Origin: Clostridium sp. D43t1_170807_H7
GTDB taxonomy: Bacteria; Bacillota; Clostridia; Clostridiales; Clostridiaceae
Direction of reading: 5' to 3'
Length of the DNA: 64,000 nucleotides
NCBI RefSeq assembly: GCF_015555905.1
Contig: NZ_JADNLK010000014.1
Coordinates: 24,381 to 88,380, forward strand
A program made the translations under genes and the position numbers. Of the stretch, positions 54,012 to 63,239 are shown one piece after another. The notes under the pieces are model-generated. The model did not search any database, was not told the DNA's origin, and saw only the letters and a program-made list of their open reading frames with translations. Numbering within the stretch: position 1 is the stretch's first letter; each line of letters begins with the position of its first letter.

Positions 54012-55694
54012 ATGAAAAATCCAAAATTGAAAAAACTATGTGCAGTATTAATGGCTGCAACTATTAGTACATCTCTATTCGTTGGATGTGGTAGTAATGA
54101 TACATCTAATGAACAAAGTAAATCTAATAGTACTTCTACAGAGGTAAAACAGGAGATTATTTATAACTTAGGAGCTGATCCACAAACAATTGATCCAGTG
54201 CTCAACACAGCTATAGATGGCTCAAATATTATTGTTAATGCTTTTGAATGTTTAATGGTACTTAATGATAAAAATGAAGCTGAACCTGCTGCAGCTGAAA
54301 GTTATGAAGTTTCTGATGACGGTTTAGTTTATACATTTAAGCTAAGAGAAAATGGTAAATGGTCAGATGGACAACCAGTTACAGCTAATGATTTCTACTA
54401 TGCTTGGATGAGAGGAATGGATAAAAATACTGCTGCTGAGTATTGCTATCAATTCTTTTATATTAAAAATGCTGAAAAATATTACAATGGGGAAGTTTCA
54501 GCAGATGAAGTTGGTCTTAAGGTATTAGATGATTATACTTTAGAAATTACATTGGAAGCACCTACTGCATACTTTACTCAATTACTAGCTCATCAAACTT
54601 ACTCACCAGTAAGAGAAGATATTGTTTCTGCTAATCCAGATACTTGGGCTACTAGTCCTGAAACATATATTGGGAATGGGGCATTTAAATTAGTAAAATG
54701 GGATATGAAAGATCAATTAATATTTGAAAAGAATGAAAATTATTGGGATGCAGATAATGTAAAATTAGAAAAATTAACATTTAAGTTAGTAACAGATGAA
54801 ACAACTGCTTACTCTGAATTAAAATCTGGTAATTTTGATGTTGTAAATTCTGTTCCTTCAAATGAAATTGAACCTGGTAAAGAAGAAGGTTTAGTTCATA
54901 TAATACCAAAGCTTGGTACCTATTTCTTTGCAATTAATGTTGGTAAACAAAATAATCTAGGTGATGATGTAAAGAAAGCATTAAGTAATAAATTAGTAAG
55001 ACAGGCTATGTGTTTAGCTATTGATAGGCAAGAAATAATAGATAATGTTGGTAAAGCTGATCAAGTTGCTGCTTATAGCTTTGTTCCACTAGGAATTCCA
55101 TCAACAGATGGAGGTGAATTCTCTGATAAAGAATATTATGATCCGAAAGATATGGAAGGGAATATTGAAAAAGCAAAGGAATTATTAAAAGAAGCAGGCT
55201 ACGAAAATGGCAAAGGACTTCCAACTATTGAGTTAATGTATAACTCAGAAGGTTCTCATAAAGACGTTTGTCAGATTGTACAGCAAAATTTAGCTGAAGT
55301 TGGTATAAATGTTGAATTAACAAATCAAGAATGGGCAGTATTTTTAGATACAAGACAAAATGGGGATTATCAAATTGCAAGACATGGTTGGATTGGTGAC
55401 TATAGTGATCCTATGACATTCTTAGATATGTGGGTAACTAATGGTGGTAATAATGATGCAGGATTTAGCAATGCGGAATATGATTCCTTAATAGCTGAAG
55501 CAAAAATTGAAACTGATATTGAAAAGAGGGAATCATTATTAAGAGAAGCAGAATATATATTAATGGATGAAATGCCTGTTATTCCAATATATTTCTATAC
55601 AACAGTAATGGGATGGAATGACGATGTTGAAGGTATTTTAGTAACAGCTTTAGGTAAAGTTCATTTTAAAAATGCTTATAAAGTAGCAAAATAA
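54012..55694 (+). CDS. oppA: Oligopeptide-binding lipoprotein (OppA type)
   Basis: 560 residues after TTTAAAAGGGGGCAATTTCA. Signal peptide with lipobox LFVGCG at about residues 20-26, then a Ser/Thr/Asn spacer. The mature protein has the family-5 solute-binding pattern: GADPQTIDPVLNTAIDGSNI, YTFKLRENGKWSDGQPVTAN DF, NKLVRQAMCLAIDRQEIIDN and a C-terminal HFKNAYK. It captures peptides for an Opp permease, but no oppBCDF genes are adjacent, so it is an orphan binding protein. Intact, with a strong terminator. Confidence 0.9.
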   Translation: MKNPKLKKLCAVLMAATISTSLFVGCGSNDTSNEQSKSNSTSTEVKQEIIYNLGADPQTIDPVLNTAIDGSNIIVNAFECLMVLNDKNEAEPAAAESYEVSDDGLVYTFKLRENGKWSDGQPVTANDFYYAWMRGMDKNTAAEYCYQFFYIKNAEKYYNGEVSADEVGLKVLDDYTLEITLEAPTAYFTQLLAHQTYSPVREDIVSANPDTWATSPETYIGNGAFKLVKWDMKDQLIFEKNENYWDADNVKLEKLTFKLVTDETTAYSELKSGNFDVVNSVPSNEIEPGKEEGLVHIIPKLGTYFFAINVGKQNNLGDDVKKALSNKLVRQAMCLAIDRQEIIDNVGKADQVAAYSFVPLGIPSTDGGEFSDKEYYDPKDMEGNIEKAKELLKEAGYENGKGLPTIELMYNSEGSHKDVCQIVQQNLAEVGINVELTNQEWAVFLDTRQNGDYQIARHGWIGDYSDPMTFLDMWVTNGGNNDAGFSNAEYDSLIAEAKIETDIEKRESLLREAEYILMDEMPVIPIYFYTTVMGWNDDVEGILVTALGKVHFKNAYKVAK

Positions 55695-55730
55695 TCAAAA
55701 AGAGAGTCAAATTTGACTCTCTTTTTGATT
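55693..55730 (+). terminator. Intrinsic terminator
   Basis: A 38-base perfect palindrome centred on AAATTT, overlapping the stop codon; both arms carry A/T runs. It would work on either strand. Confidence 0.9.
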
Positions 55731-55790
55731 ATAAATATAAAAATACACCTAAAAACCACAATAAAATTTAATTGTTTTAGGTCTAAACCT

Positions 55791-56516
55791 TTAATATTTA
55801 CAACTATAAATAAACTTTTTAAATAAATTTAAGGTTGTATTATCATATGGCGCCATCATTTCAGGATGCCATTGTATTCCTACTACAAATGGTTTATTTA
55901 TCATTTCAATAGATTCAATAATTCCATCAGGAGATATAGACGTATTCTTAAAATTAGGGGCAACTTCTTTAACTGCTTGGTGATGAGCACTATTAACAAT
56001 GTAATTATTACCAAATATTTCGTGTACAATGCTATTTTCTTCAATATAAACAGGATGGCACTTTTCAGAAAGATGACTTTCTTGTTTATGAAGAATTGGT
56101 GAATCTGTAGCATATGATATATCTTGATGTAATGTTCCACCACAAGCAACATTAAGAATCTGACATCCTCTACATATTCCTAATATGGGCATATTTAATT
56201 CAAGGGCTTTTTGGGCTAAATTAATATGATACCAATCAACTAAATCGTTACAATTTCCTAAAAGGGGTCTAGGAAGCTCTTTATATGATAGTGGATTAAC
56301 ATCAATACCTCCTGGAAGTAATAATCCATTACATATAGATAATTGATCACTTAAAATATCAATATCATTTATTAAAGGCAAAATAACAGGAATTCCTCCA
56401 GCATCTGCAATTGCTTTTGAATAGTTATTATTTATTCTAGTAAAATCTTCACCTGCAAATTCTATTCTAGAATCCTTAACTATTCCACCAGCTATAGCAA
56501 TCAGTGGTTTTTTCAT
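55791..56516 (-). CDS. Gamma-glutamyl-GABA hydrolase-like peptidase C26
   Basis: The start is ATG at 56516 on the minus strand, after AAGGAGGCGATAAA; a longer open frame to 56582 precedes that site. 241 residues. Class I glutamine-amidotransferase fold with GLLLPGGIDVNP, the nucleophile in PILGICRGCQILNV, NSAHHQAV and the catalytic His-Pro-Glu in GIQWHPEMM. The family (PuuD-like) cleaves gamma-glutamyl bonds. Complete. Confidence 0.88.
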   Translation of the reverse strand: MKKPLIAIAGGIVKDSRIEFAGEDFTRINNNYSKAIADAGGIPVILPLINDIDILSDQLSICNGLLLPGGIDVNPLSYKELPRPLLGNCNDLVDWYHINLAQKALELNMPILGICRGCQILNVACGGTLHQDISYATDSPILHKQESHLSEKCHPVYIEENSIVHEIFGNNYIVNSAHHQAVKEVAPNFKNTSISPDGIIESIEMINKPFVVGIQWHPEMMAPYDNTTLNLFKKFIYSCKY

Positions 56517-56738
56517 TTTATCGCCTCCTTGAAATAAATCTTCATTATATATTATACGAAAAAAAGGAAATTTTTTAAACATTTATAATGAAAAAATGTA
56601 TATATTTATAATATTGTTTTCTATTAATATGTTATTATGGGAACGAAATCCAATAGAAATTATAAGATGTATTGTAAGCATTTATGGAGGTAATATAAAA
56701 TAGTAACTATATCAAAATCAAATTATACTTATGATAAA

Positions 56739-57656
56739 ATGATTATAGATTTACAATCTTTCAAAAAAATATATAGAGATAATTTAGATATAAATATTAT
56801 TGGTAAATCTCTTGATAATAGAGATATTTACGAAGTAATATTAGGAAAAAGTAATAGTGAAAAACATGTATTAATCCATGCAGGAATTCATGGTAGGGAA
56901 TATTTAACATCTTTATTAGTTATGAAGCAAATAGAATATTATTTAAATAATTATGAAAGTAAAGAATATTGTGGAATTAAATATAGAGATTTATTTAACT
57001 CAGTAGCATTTCACTTAATTCCAATGGTAAATCCAGACGGAATTACAATAAGTCAAATAGGAGTAAAAGGAATAAGAAGTAAAGAATTAAAAGATTCTAT
57101 TTATGAATGCTATTATAATGATTTAAACTGTAGATATACTTGTGATAGATTTAAAAGTTATCTAAGAAAATGGAAGGCAAATGCTAGAGGAGTTGATTTA
57201 AATAGAAACTTTAATGCTGGATGGGACGAAATAAATCAAAGTAAAAAATCTTCATTTGAGAATTATAAAGGAGAGTTTTCTAATTCAGAACCTGAATCTA
57301 AAGCACTCGTTAATTTAGTTGATAAATATAATTTTATTTATACAATTAGTTACCATTCATCAGGAAATTTAATTTACTGGGATTATAAGGATAGTTTAGT
57401 TAAAAATGAATGTAGTAAACTAGCAGATCTTATTGCATGTGTAACAGGATATACAAAAGAAAAAAGTGATAGTGAATGTGTAGAAGTTGTTCCTGGTGGA
57501 TTTAAGGATTGGGCTTCATCTAAATCAAATAATCCAATACCAAGTATAACTATTGAAGTTGGCCTAGGAACATGTCCTTTAAAAAATTCAGAGTTTAAAG
57601 ATATTTGGAATGCTAATTATAAAGTTTTAGCAGCTATTGCATATATGTTGAAATAG
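56739..57656 (+). CDS. M14 zinc carboxypeptidase, with apparent ATG-to-ATA start change
   Basis: Catalytic features are intact: HAGIHGREY (zinc HxxE), NPDGI, DLNRNFNAGWDE, SYHSSGNLIYWDYK (zinc His) and ITIEVGLG (catalytic Glu). They fit a gamma-D-glutamyl or general M14 carboxypeptidase. The frame is open upstream: ATA at 56700-56702 lies nine bases after GGAGG and is followed by VTISKSNYTYDK, which looks like the true N-terminus. The first ATG, at 56739, has no ribosome binding site. The natural start codon has probably mutated from ATG to ATA, so expression may be poor. 305 residues from the ATG, 318 from the ATA. Confidence 0.8.
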   Translation: MIIDLQSFKKIYRDNLDINIIGKSLDNRDIYEVILGKSNSEKHVLIHAGIHGREYLTSLLVMKQIEYYLNNYESKEYCGIKYRDLFNSVAFHLIPMVNPDGITISQIGVKGIRSKELKDSIYECYYNDLNCRYTCDRFKSYLRKWKANARGVDLNRNFNAGWDEINQSKKSSFENYKGEFSNSEPESKALVNLVDKYNFIYTISYHSSGNLIYWDYKDSLVKNECSKLADLIACVTGYTKEKSDSECVEVVPGGFKDWASSKSNNPIPSITIEVGLGTCPLKNSEFKDIWNANYKVLAAIAYMLK

Positions 57657-57760
57657 TATTGGAATTGATTCTATATTAGATATTGAAATTATTTCCAAAG
57701 ATAAAGTATAATAATATTAAGTGATATCATTAGTAGAAAGGAAATTATTAATATCTAAAT

Positions 57761-58105
57761 ATGAACAAAAAGAGATTTGTAATTAAAGTTGAAGATAATA
57801 ATAGAAAACTTCCAATTGAAGGTGAGCCAAATAGTATAATAGATTTAGTAGAAAATAATAAGGTTAAGCAAAGAAGAATTTTCGATGAAAATGGAAAGGT
57901 TATAAAAGATATTGATACTTCAAATCATAATCAGCCTAAGTTTCATCCCATGGGTGCTCATAAACATGTGTACAATTTTGATAATTATAATCATCCTCAT
58001 GGAAGAAGTGAAGATTTAACGGCTGAGGAAATAGCTCAAAATAATGATATAATTTTTGAAGGAATTAATCATCATTATAATTATGTCAATGATGATATTG
58101 ATTAA
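57761..58105 (+). CDS. Histidine-rich small protein, phage/polymorphic-toxin-like
   Basis: 114 residues after GAAAGGAAATTATTAATATCTAA. The order VKQRRIFDENGKVIKDIDTS NHNQPKFHP, then GAHKHVYNFDNYNHPHGR, resembles small proteins in clostridial prophages and toxin-like loci that have a 'NHxxPKxHP...PHxH' histidine pattern. The clustered His residues could bind metal. No nuclease motif can be shown and there is no immunity-like neighbour. Intact; function unknown. Confidence 0.55.
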   Translation: MNKKRFVIKVEDNNRKLPIEGEPNSIIDLVENNKVKQRRIFDENGKVIKDIDTSNHNQPKFHPMGAHKHVYNFDNYNHPHGRSEDLTAEEIAQNNDIIFEGINHHYNYVNDDID

Positions 58106-58187
58106 ATATAGTAAATAAACTATATATTCACATATACCCAATAAAAATTTCAAAATACTAAAAATTAATATAATAAAAATAGAAGTA

Positions 58188-58221
58188 AAAAATACCAATT
58201 AAACAATTTTGGTATTTTTTT
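58188..58221 (+). terminator. Intrinsic terminator
   Basis: AAAAATACCAA pairs with TTGGTATTTTT and runs into further Ts. It ends the preceding small gene. Confidence 0.75.
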
Positions 58222-58350
58222 CTTTATATAGTAGACAAATGTATTTAACCCATGTATAATGTAAAAAAACGACATAAAAAGCAATAAAATGATAATATAT
58301 ATTATAGTTTGTTATTAAATAGTCATTGGGGTTATTAATAAAATATAAAT

Positions 58351-58365
58351 ATTACAATTTGTAAT
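58351..58365. promoter_or_regulatory. 15-nt palindrome, possible operator of the aminopeptidase gene
   Basis: ATTACAATTTGTAAT is a perfect dyad about 80 bases before the M42 aminopeptidase start, in an otherwise featureless 220-base AT-rich gap. It could be a repressor site; AT bias makes chance palindromes likely. Confidence 0.25.
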
Positions 58366-58445
58366 GAAAAACAATATAATATGTTAATTACAATAAAGCT
58401 ACAATATATATTTAGAATATTAATTCTTACACAGGGGGTTAAAAT

Positions 58446-59525
58446 ATGATTAATATTAAAATTTTAGAAGAATTATCAAATGCATTTGGACCATCAGGAT
58501 TTGAAGATGAAGTTACAAATGTAATTAAGAAACATTGCAATGAAATGATAGTAGAAAATGATTCTATGAATAATGTTTATGCAAAACTAAAAAATTATGA
58601 TGGTAATAAATTAGTTGTTATGTTAGATGCCCATACTGATGAAGTTGGATTTATGGTCCAAGCTATTAATGATAATGGATTATTAAGTATTGTTCAATTA
58701 GGAGGATGGCATAATACAAACATTCCAGCACATACTGTTTATGTTAGAAATAGATATGGTGAACTTATTAAAGGCATAACAACTTCTAAGCCAGTTCATT
58801 TTATGACAGCTAGTGAAAGAAGTAGTAATTCATTAGAAATAGAGAATATTTTTGTAGATGTTGGTGCAAGTAGTAGAGAGGAAGTTTTAGATGTTTTTAA
58901 TATTAGAGTTGGAGATCCAATAGCTCCAAAAGTTGAATTTGATTTTAATGAAAAAAATGGAGTTTGTTATGGCAAAGCTTTTGATAATAGAATAGGATGT
59001 TTTTGTATTATAGAAACATTAAAAGCATTATCTGAAATAAGTGGATTAAATGTAGATGTTGTTGGAGCTTTTGCAGCTCAAGAAGAAGTTGGTACTAGAG
59101 GAGCTCAAGTTACATCTCAAGTTGTTAATCCAGATTTAGCAATAGTTTTTGAAGGTTCACCAGCAGATGATTTATATTACTCTAAAAATATATCACAAGG
59201 TGCATTAAAAAATGGAACACAAATAAGAAATCTAGATCAAGGTTATATAGCAAATCCTTTATTTAGTAGACATGCAGAGGAAATTGCTGAAAAGCATTCA
59301 ATAAAATATCAAAATGCAGTTAGACGCGGGGGATCTACTAATGCCGCGAAGATAAGTTTAACTTATAAGGCAGTACCAGTATTAGTTTTAGGTATTCCAT
59401 CAAGATATGTTCATAGTCATTATAACTACTGTGCTAAAGAAGATATAGAAGCATCAGTATCATTAGCTGTTGAAGTAATAAAAAGTCTTACTGAAGAAGT
59501 TATTAATAATATTTTAAGAAAATAA
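58446..59525 (+). CDS. M42 family metal-dependent aminopeptidase
   Basis: 359 residues after ACAGGGGGTTAAAAT. The fold signature is clear: FGPSGFEDEV, DAHTDEVGFMV (metal His and Asp), KAFDNRIGCF (bridging Asp), AAQEEVGTRGA (catalytic and metal Glu), EGSPADD, and GIPSRYVHSHY (metal His). Cytosolic tetrahedral aminopeptidases of this family trim peptides. Together with the orphan OppA and the M14 gene this fits peptide use. Complete. Confidence 0.9.
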   Translation: MINIKILEELSNAFGPSGFEDEVTNVIKKHCNEMIVENDSMNNVYAKLKNYDGNKLVVMLDAHTDEVGFMVQAINDNGLLSIVQLGGWHNTNIPAHTVYVRNRYGELIKGITTSKPVHFMTASERSSNSLEIENIFVDVGASSREEVLDVFNIRVGDPIAPKVEFDFNEKNGVCYGKAFDNRIGCFCIIETLKALSEISGLNVDVVGAFAAQEEVGTRGAQVTSQVVNPDLAIVFEGSPADDLYYSKNISQGALKNGTQIRNLDQGYIANPLFSRHAEEIAEKHSIKYQNAVRRGGSTNAAKISLTYKAVPVLVLGIPSRYVHSHYNYCAKEDIEASVSLAVEVIKSLTEEVINNILRK

Positions 59526-59533
59526 TATTAATT

Positions 59534-59583
59534 AACATTCGAAAAGAATTAGAATTATCTGACATATATGAAGTATTAAACTA
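59534..59583 (+). pseudogene. C-terminal tail of a lost histidine kinase
   Basis: NIRKELELSDIYEVLN is encoded just before TAG 59583. It almost repeats the end of the kinase at 17023 (NIELELSDIYEVS). The last 15 or so codons of a paralogous kinase seem to be all that remains, abutting the aminopeptidase stop and followed by a terminator. Confidence 0.5.
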
Positions 59584-59587
59584 GTTT

Positions 59588-59618
59588 GAGTAGCAAATTT
59601 GCTACTCTTTTAATTTTT
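59588..59618 (+). terminator. Intrinsic terminator
   Basis: GAGTAGCAAATTTGCTACTC is a perfect 10-bp-arm palindrome with TTTT after it. Confidence 0.82.
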
Positions 59619-59704
59619 ATAATATAAAATAAATTAAAAGTCATTTTCTTAATGAATACATAATATTAATAAACTAGGTATATTGTTAATTCTATGGGGG
59701 ATAT

Positions 59705-60721
59705 ATGAGATACTTAGTAGAGATAATAATCAATATTGTACTAATTCTTCTTTATGTTATAGTATCAACATTAGAAAATAAAACTATTTCAACAATTTTT
59801 TCAATAGTATTAATAATACTATTGATATTCTCACTTTTAAGAATAAGCGTAAATTTAATAAAAGAGAAAAGAAAAAAGAAAATAATTTTTATACTAACAA
59901 ATATATTTCTAATTATTGTAGTCTCATTATGGAATTATACTATTAATAACTTAGAAGAAATTATAAACGTATTTGGAAGTTACTATATTTCAAATTTAGA
60001 GACAGATAATTATAATTCTGAATTTAATGAAATTAATTATAAAGATGTTAAAATATTATATAAAAATAATATAGAAGAAGCAATTCCTTTCTTAAAAGAG
60101 TATATAGATAATTCAAAGTATGATTGTGAAAGAATATTTGACGAAGTAAATATCTCATTAACAATAAAATTAGATTATAATAAAGATGTGTTTTTATCTA
60201 GGTTTGGTAGAAATATGGATAATCTATCTGCATATTATATTGATTCTCTTAAAACGATTTATATGTATGTTGATAATTCTTATGATATTTTAAATGATAA
60301 AAATAATTTTAGTAAAATATTAACTCATGAGATATCACATTATTATTTTTCACAGTTTTTAAAAGAAAATAATATCTTAGCTAAAAATGTACCAGTATGG
60401 ATAAATGAGGGGATAGCAGATTATATATCTCAGCGTATACAATATTTTAGCTATGATAATTCTGAATTTATTCCATTTAAAAAGCTCTCCAGTGCAAATG
60501 ATTGGAATAATATAACCTCTGGAAAACAATATATACAAAGTTTTTATTCAATAAATAAAATTATAAGCATGAATAATGAAACTGTTATTAAAAATTTATT
60601 ACTTGAATTAAAAAATTCTGACTTTAATATAGCTTTTAAAAAAGTGGTTGGTGAAGAGTTTCCTACATTTGAAAATAATATTAAAAATGAAATGCAAAAT
60701 GTAAAAAATAAAAAAGCCTAA
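59705..60721 (+). CDS. Membrane-anchored gluzincin-type metallopeptidase
   Basis: 338 residues after ATGGGGGATAT. Three hydrophobic helices are in residues about 5-85, then an extracellular domain. The zinc site is HEISHYYF (HExxH) followed about 30 residues later by NEGIADYIS, which supplies the Glu ligand as in the peptidase MA/gluzincin clan. A YIQSFYSINKI stretch follows, as in the 'peptidase MA-like' DUF. It is likely a surface protease of unknown target. Intact. Confidence 0.75.
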   Translation: MRYLVEIIINIVLILLYVIVSTLENKTISTIFSIVLIILLIFSLLRISVNLIKEKRKKKIIFILTNIFLIIVVSLWNYTINNLEEIINVFGSYYISNLETDNYNSEFNEINYKDVKILYKNNIEEAIPFLKEYIDNSKYDCERIFDEVNISLTIKLDYNKDVFLSRFGRNMDNLSAYYIDSLKTIYMYVDNSYDILNDKNNFSKILTHEISHYYFSQFLKENNILAKNVPVWINEGIADYISQRIQYFSYDNSEFIPFKKLSSANDWNNITSGKQYIQSFYSINKIISMNNETVIKNLLLELKNSDFNIAFKKVVGEEFPTFENNIKNEMQNVKNKKA

Positions 60722-60763
60722 TATTAAATCTAATGGTAAAATTTAATATTAGCCTTATTTTTT
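60715..60763 (+). terminator. Intrinsic terminator
   Basis: CTAATATTAAAT pairs exactly with ATTTAATATTAG and is followed by a T run. It overlaps the end of the peptidase gene. Confidence 0.82.
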
Positions 60764-60879
60764 ATACTATGTATAAATTATAGCTATACTAGAAAATATA
60801 TAAATAGAAATATAATAAATAATATAGCATTAAAATTTATTTAACAATGCATTAAAAATACGATTTTAAAGGAGACTTT

Positions 60880-62355
60880 ATGAAAGATAAATATAAATTA
60901 ACAAATGGATATTTTAAATTGGAAAATACATATTCAACTCTTCCCAAAAATTTATTTTCATTTCAAACTCCTAGTAAAGTACCTAATCCTAAGTTAGTAG
61001 TTTTTAATAAAACATTAGCTCAAGATTTAGGATTAAATGAAGAGTTTTTACAAAGTGATGAAGGTATACAATTTCTGTCTGGAAATAAAGTTTTAGAAGA
61101 GACAAGTCCTATTGCCCAAGCTTATGCAGGACATCAATTTGGTCATTTTACAATGTTAGGAGATGGCAGAGCAATTCTTTTAGGAGAATTAATATCAAAG
61201 GATAATGAAAGATTTGATATCCAAATTAAGGGTGGAGGAAGAACGCCTTATTCTCGAGGTGGAGATGGGAAAGCATCTTTAGGGCCAATGCTTAGGGAAT
61301 ATATTATAAGTGAAGGAATGCATGGCTTAGGAATTGCAACAACTCGTAGCTTATCTGTAATCACAACTGGAGAAGAAATAATTAGAGAAAATTTATTACC
61401 AGGTGCAGTATTAGATCGTATAGCAAAAAGTCATATACGTGTTGGTACATTCCAGTTTGCAAGAAATTTTTGTGATATTAATGATCTTAAATTATTAGCT
61501 GATTATACGATAGAAAGGCATTTTAATAATGATAAATATGATAAAAATCCTTATTTATACTTGCTTGATGAAGTAATAAAAAATCAAGCAATGCTCATTT
61601 CAAAATGGCAATTAGTTGGATTTATTCATGGTGTTATGAATACAGATAATATGTTAATAAGCGGAGAAACTATTGACTACGGTCCTTGTGCATTTATGGA
61701 TGTTTATGATCCTAATACTGTATTTAGTTCTATTGATATTAATGGCAGATATGCATATGGTAATCAACCTAAAATTGGAGTTTGGAATTTAACAAGATTT
61801 GCGGAATCATTATTACCTTTGTTAGATAAAGATACTAATAAGGCAATTGAAATTGCAGAGAAATCGTTAGCTAATTATGGAACTTTATATAATAAATATT
61901 GGGAGGATGGAATGAGAGCTAAACTTGGAATATTTAATTTTGAAGAAGATGATAATAAGCTTATTTTTTCTCTTTTAAACATTATGAAAGATTATAAAGC
62001 TGATTATACAAATACTTTTCGTAATCTAACCTTAGAGAATTTAACAGAAGATGAAATATTTAAAAGTGATGATTTTAAGAAGTGGTATAAAATTTGGCAA
62101 GAAAGATTAATAAGACAAGAAAAATCTAGTGATGAATCTAGACATCTGATGGAAATAAGTAATCCAACAGTTATTCCACGTAATCATAAAGTTGAAGAAG
62201 CTTTATATGATGCAGTTAATAATAATGATTATACCCTTATGAAACAACTTTTAGATGTAATTAAAAATCCTTATGATTATTCAAACATAAATGAAGAGTA
62301 TTCAAAAACACCTAAGCCTACAGAATGTGCATATAAGACTTATTGTGGTACTTAA
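60880..62355 (+). CDS. selO: Protein adenylyltransferase SelO (YdiU/UPF0061)
   Basis: 491 residues behind TTAAAGGAGACTTT. The pseudokinase-type fold of SelO is obvious: [40 protein letters not shown], the Glu in [20 protein letters not shown] and [21 protein letters not shown]. It ends at the C-terminal [13 protein letters not shown], close to the redox Cys usual for the family. SelO transfers AMP to Ser, Thr or Tyr of proteins. Complete, although the next gene is truncated 40 bases later. Confidence 0.93.
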   Translation: MKDKYKLTNGYFKLENTYSTLPKNLFSFQTPSKVPNPKLVVFNKTLAQDLGLNEEFLQSDEGIQFLSGNKVLEETSPIAQAYAGHQFGHFTMLGDGRAILLGELISKDNERFDIQIKGGGRTPYSRGGDGKASLGPMLREYIISEGMHGLGIATTRSLSVITTGEEIIRENLLPGAVLDRIAKSHIRVGTFQFARNFCDINDLKLLADYTIERHFNNDKYDKNPYLYLLDEVIKNQAMLISKWQLVGFIHGVMNTDNMLISGETIDYGPCAFMDVYDPNTVFSSIDINGRYAYGNQPKIGVWNLTRFAESLLPLLDKDTNKAIEIAEKSLANYGTLYNKYWEDGMRAKLGIFNFEEDDNKLIFSLLNIMKDYKADYTNTFRNLTLENLTEDEIFKSDDFKKWYKIWQERLIRQEKSSDESRHLMEISNPTVIPRNHKVEEALYDAVNNNDYTLMKQLLDVIKNPYDYSNINEEYSKTPKPTECAYKTYCGT

Positions 62356-62396
62356 TTTTTAATTAAGACTCTATAAAAAAGCTAAAAAGTTAGCTA

Positions 62397-63164
62397 GTGA
62401 TGAAATCTTATTATATAAGTGAATACTTAGGTGGTAATGGATACTTAAGTGTTTATATAACAGGAATAATCATAGGAAATAGTAAAATACCTCATAAAAA
62501 AAGTATTTTTCAATTCTTTGATGGTGTATCCTGGTTAATGCAAATTTTACTATTCTTCTTACTTGGATTATTAGCTTTTCCATCCAAGATACCATCTGTG
62601 ATGCTTAAAGGTGTGTCGATTTCAATATTTATGATTTTCATAGCAAGGCCAATTGCAACATTTAGCATATTAAGTTGGTTTAAGGTTCCAATTAAGCAAC
62701 AACTTTTTATTTCATGGGTTGGAATTAGAGGAGCTGCATCAATAGTTTTTGCTATATTTGCTGTAACATATGGGGTTCCTATAAACTATGATATTTTTCA
62801 TATAATATTCTTCATGGCTCTATTCTCAGTAGCAGTACAAGGTACTCTTATACCTACTGTAGCAAGAAAGCTTGATTTAATTGATGATGAAGAATCTGTT
62901 CTAAAAACATTTAATGATTATAAAGAAGATAAAAGCACTAAATTAGTGGAATTTACTATTAGTAATAATAATCCTATGGCTAATAAAAGTATTATGGATG
63001 CAAATATTCCTGAAGACATACTTGTTGTTATGGTAAAGCGTAAAGATAAAGTAATAATTCCAAATGGAAATACGGTTATAATGCCAGAAGATATATTAGT
63101 TGTTACAGCTAATGATTTAAAAAAATGTAGAAAACATGGTAATAGCATGAAAAATAACAAATAA
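62397..63164 (+). pseudogene. CvrA/NhaP2-type K+(Na+)/H+ antiporter, N-terminal half lost
   Basis: 255 codons from ATG 62400-type sequence with no ribosome binding site. YYISEYLGGNGYLSVYITGI, WVGIRGAASIVFAIFAVTYG and VPTVARKLDL-like IPTVARKLDL are the last five to six helices of a CPA1 antiporter. A TrkA-C/RCK-C module follows (EDILVVMVKRKDKVIIPNGN). Family members have about 480-500 residues, so roughly 220 N-terminal residues, including half the ion pathway, are missing. The 5' cut lies just 40 bases after selO, so a deletion joined selO's end to mid-antiporter. Confidence 0.75.
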
Positions 63165-63239
63165 GTATTATAGTCTTAAAATTAACTATAATAGTGCATT
63201 TTTTCTTGAATAATTTTACAGTTGAATAAAAAGTAAACT

